Shown: positions 32,675-39,828 of the stretch, piece after piece
Layout: the number at the start of each line of letters is the position of its first letter
Numbering within the stretch: the first letter of the stretch is position 1
NCBI GenBank assembly: GCA_900318195.1
Contig: ONJR01000175.1
Span: 1-61,395 of the forward strand
Source of the DNA: an uncultured Planctomycetota bacterium
GTDB taxonomy: Bacteria; Planctomycetota; Planctomycetia; Pirellulales; Thermoguttaceae
Reading direction: 5' to 3'
DNA length: 61,395 nt
Made by a program: the position numbers and the translations under genes
Notes under the pieces: model-generated
Told to the model about the DNA's origin: nothing
The model's input: only the letters and a program-made list of their open reading frames with translations
The model's database searches: none

Positions 32675-34678
32675 ATGTTTCACTTCTGGAAATGCCGAGA
32701 AGCAGCGCTTCTCAAGCTTGTTGTTCTTATGATTTTAGCGGCGTCGTTTACGATTGCTGGTTGCAAAAAAGACGGCGATAACGAGAAGGCTGCGGACGGA
32801 AATTCCGCTGCAACAGCGCCGGAATTTCCTCAGTTTTCGCGTGAAATTCGCAAGCTCGACTCAACGGCTTTGAGTGAGTTAGGCGCCAAAAACGACCTTC
32901 CGACAGAATTCATTGCGCCCGGCGCGTATTACGCTCAGGCTATTTTTCCCGATAAGATTCGCGCGTTTAACGGCGGCGAGAATGTGGTCGAGTATTTTGC
33001 CCAGAACGCCTTGGAAATACCGGTACAGGGCGCCTTGGAGCAATCGGAGCTGGTTCTTACAAGTAAAGGCTTTACCTTTGAGCAGTTAAAGAATGCAAAA
33101 GACGACTCGCTCTTGCAAGACGGCTTTCCATCGCCCGTCGACGCCGTCTATATGCGCTCGAAGACGCCTTACGACAAAGAGGCTATTTCAAAATTTGTTT
33201 TCGAAAAAGCGGACAAGAGTAAACTGAAGACAGTAACCATCGGTGGGTATGAAATTCAGATCTTCGAAAACACGCTGGTTATGCCAATCGATCAGACCGG
33301 TCAAAATGCCGGTAAAATTGAACGAATTTGTGCCGGCTTATGTTTTCCAACGGACAATTCCATCGTCTTTCTTTCAGGAGCATACAGTTTCTTTGAAGAC
33401 TACTTTAGCAACTTGCCAGGAGACGATCGTGGAATCGCCGCGCAACGAATTGCGCGTGCAGACGTGTCCGCTTCGTCCGTCGTCTATCAGTACGAATACG
33501 ATTTCTCGATTCCCAATGCGCAACTTGTCCAGCTTCCTATTCGGATAACCCCTGAGCTTATGGCAAGCGTGCAGCAGGATGTTTCGGCGTTTCAAATCCT
33601 CTTTGCCGCCGACGCGTCCGCAGACAATATTTTTACATTGACAATCAATCTAAAATCAGCAGAACGCGCGTCGGATTTTCGCAAAAGCCTCGGCACGGCG
33701 CTTATGCAATCGGTCGACAGTCTCAACGAGGCGCTTAAAAAGAGCGAGAATCCACAGAATTCAACTGCGCCAAAGTTAATCGAGCTTCTTAAATCACTCC
33801 ACATTGTTGAGCAAGGTTCGAGCGTTATTGCGACGATTAAGAATTCAGAAGACGCTCAAAAGTTCATCGTCGATCAAACGACGGCAATCAACTCGATGCG
33901 CCGGAATTCTGAGTTATACCAAAAGTATCAGGGCGTTGAGCAGGCGCTCAGTCAGTTTGCCAGCGCCTTTACTCGCTACTCTCGCGAGAATAAGAAGTTT
34001 CCCGCTCCGATATGTTCTGAAGACGGCGCCCCTCTTCTTAGTTGGCGCGTAGCTCTTCTACCGGCCTTCGGCGCGCAATATCAAGAGCTATATAATCAGT
34101 TCAAGCTAGACGAACCGTGGAATAGCGAGAACAATATTAAGTTGCTCGATAAAATGCCGCCGTTATATGCAACTTCTTCCGATCCGTCGATGAAGTCTAA
34201 AACACGCTACTTGATTTTTAATTCGCCTGAGACGCCTTTCGGCAAAGCCGGCAAGGATGGACTTAAGTTGCAAGACGTCGACAATCCGTACGATACAATT
34301 TCTGTCTTCTGCGCAAATGAAAATAAAGCGATCGAATGGACTAAACCTGAAGAAATCGTCTTCAATCCGACCAAACCGACGGACGTCTTTGGCGATTATG
34401 TCTGCGCCGTTACGCTCATGGGCGAAATTATCAGCGCGCCATGCACCGACGACGAAAATTCCGCCAAGCCGCTCGCTGCGCTCGTCTACGGCGTGCCGCT
34501 AAAGAAAGACGACGCAACCGAAAAAGCTTCGGATAGCCAGGAAGGCGGCGACGTCAACACAACGGAACAGTCTACAAATACAGAAGACCAGAAAACAGCT
34601 GAAGCCGACGGCGAGGCGTCAGCATCCTCAGATGCCGATACTCCCGACGCGCCCCCTGCTGAAAACCCTGCCGAGTAA
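32675..34678 (+). CDS. Lipoprotein with DUF1559-like C-terminal domain
   Basis: A 667-residue exported lipoprotein: the hydrophobic segment LVVLMILAASFTIAGC ends in a lipobox cysteine near residue 30. The region to about 430 has no recognised family and looks like repeated alpha/beta units. Residues about 430-590 resemble the planctomycete DUF1559 domain: ALSQFASAFTRYSRENKKFPAP, LLSWRVALLPAFGAQYQELYNQFKLDEPWNSENNIKLLDKMPPLYA. The usual type-IV-pilin-like N-terminal helix of DUF1559 proteins is missing here and replaced by the lipoprotein part. The C-terminal 60 residues are acidic and low complexity. Location is the periplasm or outer membrane; role unknown. It follows rsmG by 86 bases. Confidence 0.78.
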   Translation: MFHFWKCREAALLKLVVLMILAASFTIAGCKKDGDNEKAADGNSAATAPEFPQFSREIRKLDSTALSELGAKNDLPTEFIAPGAYYAQAIFPDKIRAFNGGENVVEYFAQNALEIPVQGALEQSELVLTSKGFTFEQLKNAKDDSLLQDGFPSPVDAVYMRSKTPYDKEAISKFVFEKADKSKLKTVTIGGYEIQIFENTLVMPIDQTGQNAGKIERICAGLCFPTDNSIVFLSGAYSFFEDYFSNLPGDDRGIAAQRIARADVSASSVVYQYEYDFSIPNAQLVQLPIRITPELMASVQQDVSAFQILFAADASADNIFTLTINLKSAERASDFRKSLGTALMQSVDSLNEALKKSENPQNSTAPKLIELLKSLHIVEQGSSVIATIKNSEDAQKFIVDQTTAINSMRRNSELYQKYQGVEQALSQFASAFTRYSRENKKFPAPICSEDGAPLLSWRVALLPAFGAQYQELYNQFKLDEPWNSENNIKLLDKMPPLYATSSDPSMKSKTRYLIFNSPETPFGKAGKDGLKLQDVDNPYDTISVFCANENKAIEWTKPEEIVFNPTKPTDVFGDYVCAVTLMGEIISAPCTDDENSAKPLAALVYGVPLKKDDATEKASDSQEGGDVNTTEQSTNTEDQKTAEADGEASASSDADTPDAPPAENPAE

Positions 34679-34846
34679 CGGAGCTATTTGACGTCGCGTC
34701 GTTTCGTAATCTCGATTAGCGCAAACGTCGCTTGTCAACACGCCGTCGACGATCAAGGGATACTGACGTCGACGGTTTTCTTGTGCGATTGTGCATATTG
34801 CGCGACTTGCTTGCGCTACCCTCTTTCATATCGAATTAGTCGTTTT

Positions 34847-36085
34847 ATGCGTAAAAAAATTCTTTTGGTAATTCCGACACTAGACCGTTGCGGAGCAGAA
34901 AAGCAACTTGTCCTTCTCGCGACTGGACTACCTCGTGAAAAGTTTGAAGTGCGCGTCGCCGTTTTAACACGTTCCGGTCCTTATTACGACACGCTACGCG
35001 ATGCAGGAATTCAAGTCAACATAATAGGGAAGTCTTGTAAAATTTCGATAAGAGTCTATCTCAAACTCAAGCGACTTATCAAAGAGTTCGAGCCCGATAT
35101 TGTTCATACGTGGCTTTTTGCTGCGAACGCATACGGTCGCAAAGCGGCTTTCGCATGCAAAACGCCTGTTGTTATCTGCGGTGAACGATGTGTAGATCCG
35201 TGGAAAGGAGCTCTACACGATTACATTGACCGCGCGTTAGCGCCAAAGACAACCGCGTTCGCCGTTAATAGTCAAGGTATTCTCGACTTCTATTGCGCAC
35301 GAGGGCTTCCGCAGAAAAAGTTTGTCGTCATCCCTAATGGAATCGAATCGTCGCCGCCGCCGTCAGACGCTGAACGACTAGAGCGTAAGTTCACAATTCT
35401 CGACGAGCTTGGACTTCCACGAACTGGTTCAAACCCGCCTATCGACGAAAAATCGAAACTCTTTGCCGAGATGGCGATTCGCGAAGACACACGCGACCCC
35501 GACGTACCTTTTCTAATAGGTCTTGTCGCGCGTCTATGGTCGCAAAAACGTGTGCGCGACGCGTTATGGGCGGCTGACCAAATGAAGTTTGCACGGACAA
35601 ACTTTTACCTAATCGTGATCGGGGACGGACCAGAACGCAACGCGCTCCTTAGCTATCGTGACGATCTGCGCTTACAAGATCGCGTCTTCTTCCTTGGCGA
35701 GCGCAACGACGTTCAACGCTTCATGCCGGCGTTCGATCTCTTGTGGAATTGTAGTGAATATGAAGGTCAATCGAACTCGATACTCGAAGCGCTTGCCGCT
35801 GGAACGCCTGTTATTGCCTCGAATATTCCTGGCAATGCCGAACTCGTTCAACCAGGCGTCAACGGATTACTTATTTCTGAATTCGACGGCGATAAAACGC
35901 GGCGATTAACCGCGTTCTCACGTGAGACAATGCGAGCGCTCGCGCCGGAAAACGACGAACTACGTAGACAATGGCGAATCAACGCCGCGCGTATTGTTCG
36001 AGAAGAGTTCTCCGTTCAGAAGATGATTGAACGGTATGCGACGCTCTATGAAAGCTCATTAGCCAACCTATCAGACGCACATTAG
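34847..36085 (+). CDS. GT4-type glycosyltransferase
   Basis: A 412-residue cytosolic or membrane-associated glycosyltransferase of the GT-B fold. It opens with KKILLVIPTLDRCGAEKQLVLLATGL, the usual GT4 start with its glycine loop. DIVHTWLFAANAYGRKAA and VIPNGIESSPP follow. The donor-binding half holds VIGDGPERNALL, VFFLGERNDVQRFMPAFDLLWNCSEYEGQSNSILEALAAGTPVIAS with the E-x7-E motif, and a final helix. It likely builds cell-surface glycan. ATG at 34847 fits the family start but has no ribosome site. A TTG at 34688, with GGAG at 34680-34683 right after the preceding stop, would add 53 unrelated residues, so the true start is not settled. Confidence 0.85.
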   Translation: MRKKILLVIPTLDRCGAEKQLVLLATGLPREKFEVRVAVLTRSGPYYDTLRDAGIQVNIIGKSCKISIRVYLKLKRLIKEFEPDIVHTWLFAANAYGRKAAFACKTPVVICGERCVDPWKGALHDYIDRALAPKTTAFAVNSQGILDFYCARGLPQKKFVVIPNGIESSPPPSDAERLERKFTILDELGLPRTGSNPPIDEKSKLFAEMAIREDTRDPDVPFLIGLVARLWSQKRVRDALWAADQMKFARTNFYLIVIGDGPERNALLSYRDDLRLQDRVFFLGERNDVQRFMPAFDLLWNCSEYEGQSNSILEALAAGTPVIASNIPGNAELVQPGVNGLLISEFDGDKTRRLTAFSRETMRALAPENDELRRQWRINAARIVREEFSVQKMIERYATLYESSLANLSDAH

Positions 36086-36120
36086 AACCAGCTCAGAAGA
36101 TTCTAAGCCTATCCGAGCGC

Positions 36121-36165
36121 TCATCCCGCAAAGAAGGAAACTCATGCTTTCACATTGCGGGATGA
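36121..36165. terminator. Hairpin between convergent genes
   Basis: Perfect 11-bp arms TCATCCCGCAA (36121-36131) and its complement (36155-36165) lie between the GT4 stop and the end of the small membrane protein gene. No T-run is present in either direction. Confidence 0.55.
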
Positions 36166-36184
36166 ATCCCGTACGAGCGACATA

Positions 36185-36556
36185 CTACCACCAGTATCCG
36201 ATCCACTTGAGAGGCCAGCCTGACAAAAAAGACGTGGCGTTCAATGCCAGCGCCATAATAAAAGCGCGTTTTGAATTTTCAACCGCGCCCGAGAGCGCCA
36301 ACAGACGCCATTCTACGAGCAATACACCTAATTCAAGACACGTAACGAGCGCATAGTAATAAACGTCGTTCTCTTGTACAACGTCTGGCGCAGTATAAGC
36401 GAGAGCATTTACCGTCGGATTCGTGAACGTATTCATAACCAAGACGACAAGCGCCAGTTTCATACAACGCTCTTTCCAAAAGAGCGCGACGATTTCTTCC
36501 ACTGCAATGGTTGCGACCAACGCCTTCACAAGCGCCACGCCTACTTCTTCATCCAT
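36185..36556 (-). CDS. Small four-helix membrane protein, unknown family
   Basis: A 123-residue very hydrophobic protein with about four predicted membrane helices. The start at 36556 is fixed by GGAGG 7 bases upstream; it overlaps the MFS stop by 8 bases, so the two genes are translationally coupled. Charged or polar residues within helices are conspicuous (AVEEIVALFWKE, VLVMNTFTNPTVNALAY, CLELGVLLVEWRLLAL); the pattern TNP plus an in-membrane glutamate appears in small bacterial membrane proteins of unknown role. It may be an accessory subunit of the neighbouring transporter. No function is assigned. Confidence 0.7.
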   Translation of the reverse strand: MDEEVGVALVKALVATIAVEEIVALFWKERCMKLALVVLVMNTFTNPTVNALAYTAPDVVQENDVYYYALVTCLELGVLLVEWRLLALSGAVENSKRAFIMALALNATSFLSGWPLKWIGYWW

Positions 36557-37769
36557 CTGAAACCCTCCTATAGCAAGCTTTCTTTCGACCAATATAATAC
36601 GCAAATCCGCCGCTCAACGCCAACGTAGCCACACATATATATCGGACGGTTCTTAACGCGCCACCATCTAGCAGACCACGAATCGGCGACAACGTGAAGT
36701 AGCCGACAAGAAGCACGAGCGTCGTAAGTCCGAACGCTACTCCCAACTTACCGCCGTAACTCCGCGATGTTTCGACAAGAGTTATCGACGTTGACATATT
36801 TAAGAATACGACGCCAATCAGGAAAAAGTAAGCGTTCGCGCTATAACATAACGCCGGGATCGCGGCAAATAACGATAACGCGCCTATCGCACGAGCGCCA
36901 CAAACGTCAGCGAGAATCCCCCCGAGAAACTTGCCGCAAAAAGCGCCAAAAGCTAACATAATCGCGCTCGGGAGAGGGTGGGAAGACTCTGTTTGAAGTT
37001 CGGGGGCAATGAACCCCACGCTAGAACGCGTGAAGATTATAAAAAGGGAAGCGACTAAAACAAACGCACGAGCGCTAAATCGCCAATTTAAGTACGCAGG
37101 GAACGAAACGTCCGACTTATCCGTTTCAGAAGCCGTGCGACAACCGCAACAGCTCCAGATTAATAGTCCACAAATAGCGATCGCGCCAGAAAGAAGTTCA
37201 AAAGTAGCCCAGCTGTTAAGTTCTCGTCCCAAAAGTCCGCCAAACGCCAAACCGAGGGAACCGGGCGCAATAAAGACGCCAGAGCGCCAGTAGCCTCCGG
37301 TATTACGAGCAAGAGAATCGATTCCACCGCCAACATGAAAAAAAGCGTTGCCGATCCCAACGCAAAGCGTCGCCCAAAATGACAATCGGTACAACCTGGC
37401 GAGCTCCGAGGGTAACGCAAAGTTCGTTATCACATTGGGACTCGCGGCAAGTACGTCGACGCCTGAAAATGAAATCGCTCTCGCCGCGCATGACGCGAGC
37501 AGAACGCCCGACATGAGTAAAACGCATCCTAACGCCGACGCCAACCGCGCGCTTCGTTCACTAAAACACACTCCAATTCCTATCTCGAGTCCAAAGGCAA
37601 GCAGATTATATAGAGTGTACGTCCAAACAATCTTGTCGTCTGGTATTGCGCCTAGCGCCGTGAGTCGAAAGAGCAAAAAAGCACACACAAAATCAACGAC
37701 AAAGTGCGAAATTGCAAAAACGAACAGAGAGCGGAGATCGGCGAAGGAGGGATAGATCGCGTTAGGCAT
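36549..37769 (-). CDS. MFS-type transporter
   Basis: A 406-residue polytopic protein with about 12 hydrophobic helices, resembling major facilitator permeases. Segments such as FAISHFVVDFVCAFLLF, SFWATLCVGIGNAFFHVGGG, GVFIAPGSLGLAFGGLLGRELN and FGAFCGKFLGGILADVCGARAIG (motif-A-like) suit that family. The substrate is unknown; the early ISHFVVD resembles the fosmidomycin-resistance group of MFS proteins. ATG at 37769 is used because the longer TTG frame would run through the terminator at 37774-37804. No ribosome site is visible before it. The following small membrane protein gene overlaps its stop. Confidence 0.78.
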   Translation of the reverse strand: MPNAIYPSFADLRSLFVFAISHFVVDFVCAFLLFRLTALGAIPDDKIVWTYTLYNLLAFGLEIGIGVCFSERSARLASALGCVLLMSGVLLASCAARAISFSGVDVLAASPNVITNFALPSELARLYRLSFWATLCVGIGNAFFHVGGGIDSLARNTGGYWRSGVFIAPGSLGLAFGGLLGRELNSWATFELLSGAIAICGLLIWSCCGCRTASETDKSDVSFPAYLNWRFSARAFVLVASLFIIFTRSSVGFIAPELQTESSHPLPSAIMLAFGAFCGKFLGGILADVCGARAIGALSLFAAIPALCYSANAYFFLIGVVFLNMSTSITLVETSRSYGGKLGVAFGLTTLVLLVGYFTLSPIRGLLDGGALRTVRYICVATLALSGGFAYYIGRKKACYRRVSDG

Positions 37770-37773
37770 AGCT

Positions 37774-37804
37774 AAAAAAAACGCCGCCGCCGAAGGCACG
37801 GCGT
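37774..37804 (-). terminator. Intrinsic terminator (lpoB-like gene) or attenuator before the MFS gene
   Basis: On the minus strand a GC-rich hairpin ACGCCGTGCC-TTCG-type loop-GGCGGCGT is followed by eight T, ending 5 bases before the MFS ATG. It lies 51 bases beyond the LpoB-like stop. Confidence 0.75.
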
Positions 37805-37830
37805 AGCGTTTGCGCAAGTGTGGATATGAT

Positions 37831-37858
37831 CAAATAAGCGACGAACGTGTCGCGTCAA
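37831..37858 (-). promoter_or_regulatory. Possible promoter of the MFS gene
   Basis: On the minus strand TTGACG (37853-37858), 16-base spacer, TATTTG (37831-37836). It overlaps the LpoB-like stop codon. Its transcript would pass the hairpin at 37774-37804 before the MFS start. Confidence 0.35.
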
Positions 37859-38574
37859 AACATACCGCGAAGTTTAGCTTTCATTGAACGATTGTAATGT
37901 TTCTTTAATTCCACTGTCTGGCGCAATGAAGCGCTTGTGTGAACATTCACGAGATCCAGCGTTAAGCTGTATTTTACCTGAGAGTCACGATTGTCTTGAG
38001 TGGTCGCCGTCGTTACTTTGGCAAACAGAATGTAATCGAACGGAGCGTCCATTCCACCGAGCGCTGACGCGAAGCGCTCACGTTTCGCGGGAAGTAAAAG
38101 ATCGTCAACCCGTAAACCTGTCTCGCGAAGTCCCGCTGTTACAAGTCGCGAATCGATGAGTTCAAACTCGTCGGACTGCGAAACCATCGTGCGTATTGTT
38201 TCCGCCATATCTTCACGAATGTCGCCCATCTCCTCGCCGCCAGCATTCTCTACCCCCACAAAGCATACCTTGCGTGGAAAAGAGGGAGAAAGTTGTCCGA
38301 CAACAGCTCCTGATTCGTCCAAAGTTATCGGCTGCGCGCTCGCTTGCGCTAACAAGCCGGCAACCGCCGCTTCCGCCGCAGGATCGTACACTTCCGAGCC
38401 TGCTCGATGACTGCCGACACGGTCTGGTGTCGCCGCGTCGACCAACTTACCCTTTTGCGTCTCGCACCCGGTAAGAGCCGCCAGCGCCACGAAAAGAACA
38501 CAATAGCTCCATAGATAACGACACGCCGTTAGGCGCGTCGTTACAGTCGAATTGTTAAATCGTTGACTAGTCAT
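37855..38574 (-). CDS. LpoB-like lipoprotein
   Basis: A 239-residue exported lipoprotein: the membrane segment YLWSYCVLFVALAALTGC ends in a lipobox cysteine. The mature part resembles the penicillin-binding-protein activator LpoB family: VCFVGVENAGGEEMGDIREDMAETIRTMVSQSDEFELIDS, DYILFAKVTTATTQDNRDSQVKYSLTLDLVNVHTSASLRQTVELKKHYNR. In enterobacteria LpoB stimulates a peptidoglycan synthase from the outer membrane. Planctomycetota homologues are common but untested. No penicillin-binding protein is nearby. A terminator follows at 37774-37804. Confidence 0.75.
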   Translation of the reverse strand: MTSQRFNNSTVTTRLTACRYLWSYCVLFVALAALTGCETQKGKLVDAATPDRVGSHRAGSEVYDPAAEAAVAGLLAQASAQPITLDESGAVVGQLSPSFPRKVCFVGVENAGGEEMGDIREDMAETIRTMVSQSDEFELIDSRLVTAGLRETGLRVDDLLLPAKRERFASALGGMDAPFDYILFAKVTTATTQDNRDSQVKYSLTLDLVNVHTSASLRQTVELKKHYNRSMKAKLRGMF

Positions 38575-38703
38575 TATTCGCGCTCAGTAAAATAGGACTC
38601 GACGATAAACGCCGAACGAAGTTAATATCCGAACGCATCATCTCCTATTTTAGCTTCTGGCGCAAGGGCAAATTTTAAAAATCGAGCCGTTCGTCGCCTT
38701 CCA

Positions 38704-39606
38704 CTATTCCATTGAGGGAGCGCCAAAGGCGTCCTCGGAATCCTTGCTGCTAACGCGACGTCTCGACGCTCGATCCTCAGCCGACGGCTCGGAAACCTCA
38801 AACTTTATCGGAAACGACTCAGGCAAACGTCCTGCTTCCGCCAGCTTGCGCCCAATGGAGAAGTATCGTTCCAGCTTCTTGTCGTCGAGTTCATAGCGCG
38901 GCAACGTCGGCATTCCCTCCCATACAACGCCGCCAACGGTCGGTTCAAGAAGAATCGCATGAGGAATTCCTCGTACGCCAAGTTTATTCGCAAGTCGTCG
39001 TCCCGTATCAACGGCGGCAAAATATCCAATCTCGAAAATATTGAGTCCCTTACCCGGCATATTCCGAATTGCGTTCTCATCCATCTCACAAATCGAAACA
39101 ACAACCAGATCGTCCTTGTATTTCTTCGAAATGAAATCAAGGTAAGGCAACGATCGTCGACAAGGCGGGCACCAAGTCGCCCACATTTCGACAAGGACGT
39201 ATTTGCCCCTGAGATCGTCTGGAGTCGGCGCCTTCGTAAGCCACTTCTCTACCGGAATAGCGTCAACAACGTCTTCGATCGCGACCCATAGAAACGAGTC
39301 GGCCCATATCATATGTTCGCGCTTCAACACGGGACTGTTTGCCGGCAGATTAGCGCTTTCCACCAACCACGGTTGTGTTTCAAGATCCACGCTCTGAGCC
39401 GACTCAGCAACGAGCTTCGCAACGTTAGTCGTAGTCGATTCCTTCCCGGGCGTCGGACAAACGACGTTGCCGTCATCGTCAACGTAACACGGACTACCAA
39501 GTCCGGCGTCCGAAGATTCTTCTTGGCCTAGAGCGCTATGAGATCCTGCGAACGCGATCGCCATAGCAAGCGACAACCCTATGATCCAATTATTGCTACT
39601 GCGCAT
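38704..39606 (-). CDS. Exported TlpA/ResA-like thioredoxin-fold protein
   Basis: A 300-residue periplasmic protein with signal peptide (WIIGLSLAMAIAFAGSHSALGQ). A 75-residue linker region with two cysteines (GSPCYVDDDGNVVCPTPG) precedes a TlpA-type thioredoxin domain. The redox motif is WATWCPPC (C146, C149), followed by PYLDFISKKYKDDLVVVSICEMD and the cis-proline loop RGIPHAILL. It should reduce or form disulphides in exported proteins, or serve cytochrome c maturation; the tetrahaem cytochrome at 51786 would be a possible client. The C-terminus is a charged, disordered tail. Confidence 0.88.
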   Translation of the reverse strand: MRSSNNWIIGLSLAMAIAFAGSHSALGQEESSDAGLGSPCYVDDDGNVVCPTPGKESTTTNVAKLVAESAQSVDLETQPWLVESANLPANSPVLKREHMIWADSFLWVAIEDVVDAIPVEKWLTKAPTPDDLRGKYVLVEMWATWCPPCRRSLPYLDFISKKYKDDLVVVSICEMDENAIRNMPGKGLNIFEIGYFAAVDTGRRLANKLGVRGIPHAILLEPTVGGVVWEGMPTLPRYELDDKKLERYFSIGRKLAEAGRLPESFPIKFEVSEPSAEDRASRRRVSSKDSEDAFGAPSME

Positions 39607-39663
39607 AAATTAATCTCCCCAGTAAACGCGTTATCTATACGCCGCGCCGCGCGGCACGACTAC

Positions 39664-39692
39664 ATTGTACGTCGGACAGAATCTTTTGGCAA
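39664..39692 (-). promoter_or_regulatory. Sigma70-like promoter of the TlpA-like gene
   Basis: On the minus strand TTGCCA (39687-39692), 17-base spacer, TACAAT (39664-39669). The leader is about 52 bases. Confidence 0.65.
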
Positions 39693-39765
39693 TAACGCTC
39701 AATAATAATCTTTAGGCAACCAAATTGAAAACGATTGCTATGATGCGCTCCACCCGCAAGCTAGC

Positions 39766-39794
39766 TTGACAATCAACTCAAAATTCGTTACAGT
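39766..39794 (+). promoter_or_regulatory. Sigma70-like promoter of the GT-C gene
   Basis: Consensus TTGACA (39766-39771), 17-base spacer, TACAGT (39789-39794). The ATG at 39829 follows 35 bases later, so an upstream TTG start at 39766 is ruled out because it coincides with the -35 box. Confidence 0.7.
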
Positions 39795-39828
39795 CCCATT
39801 ATTCTTTCCCCTTTACAAGGAGCGCGTC

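Noticed and set aside
39766..39828. TTG start for the GT-C membrane protein
   Set aside because: The TTG is the first part of a consensus -35 TTGACA with TACAGT 17 bases on; AAGGAG marks the ATG at 39829.
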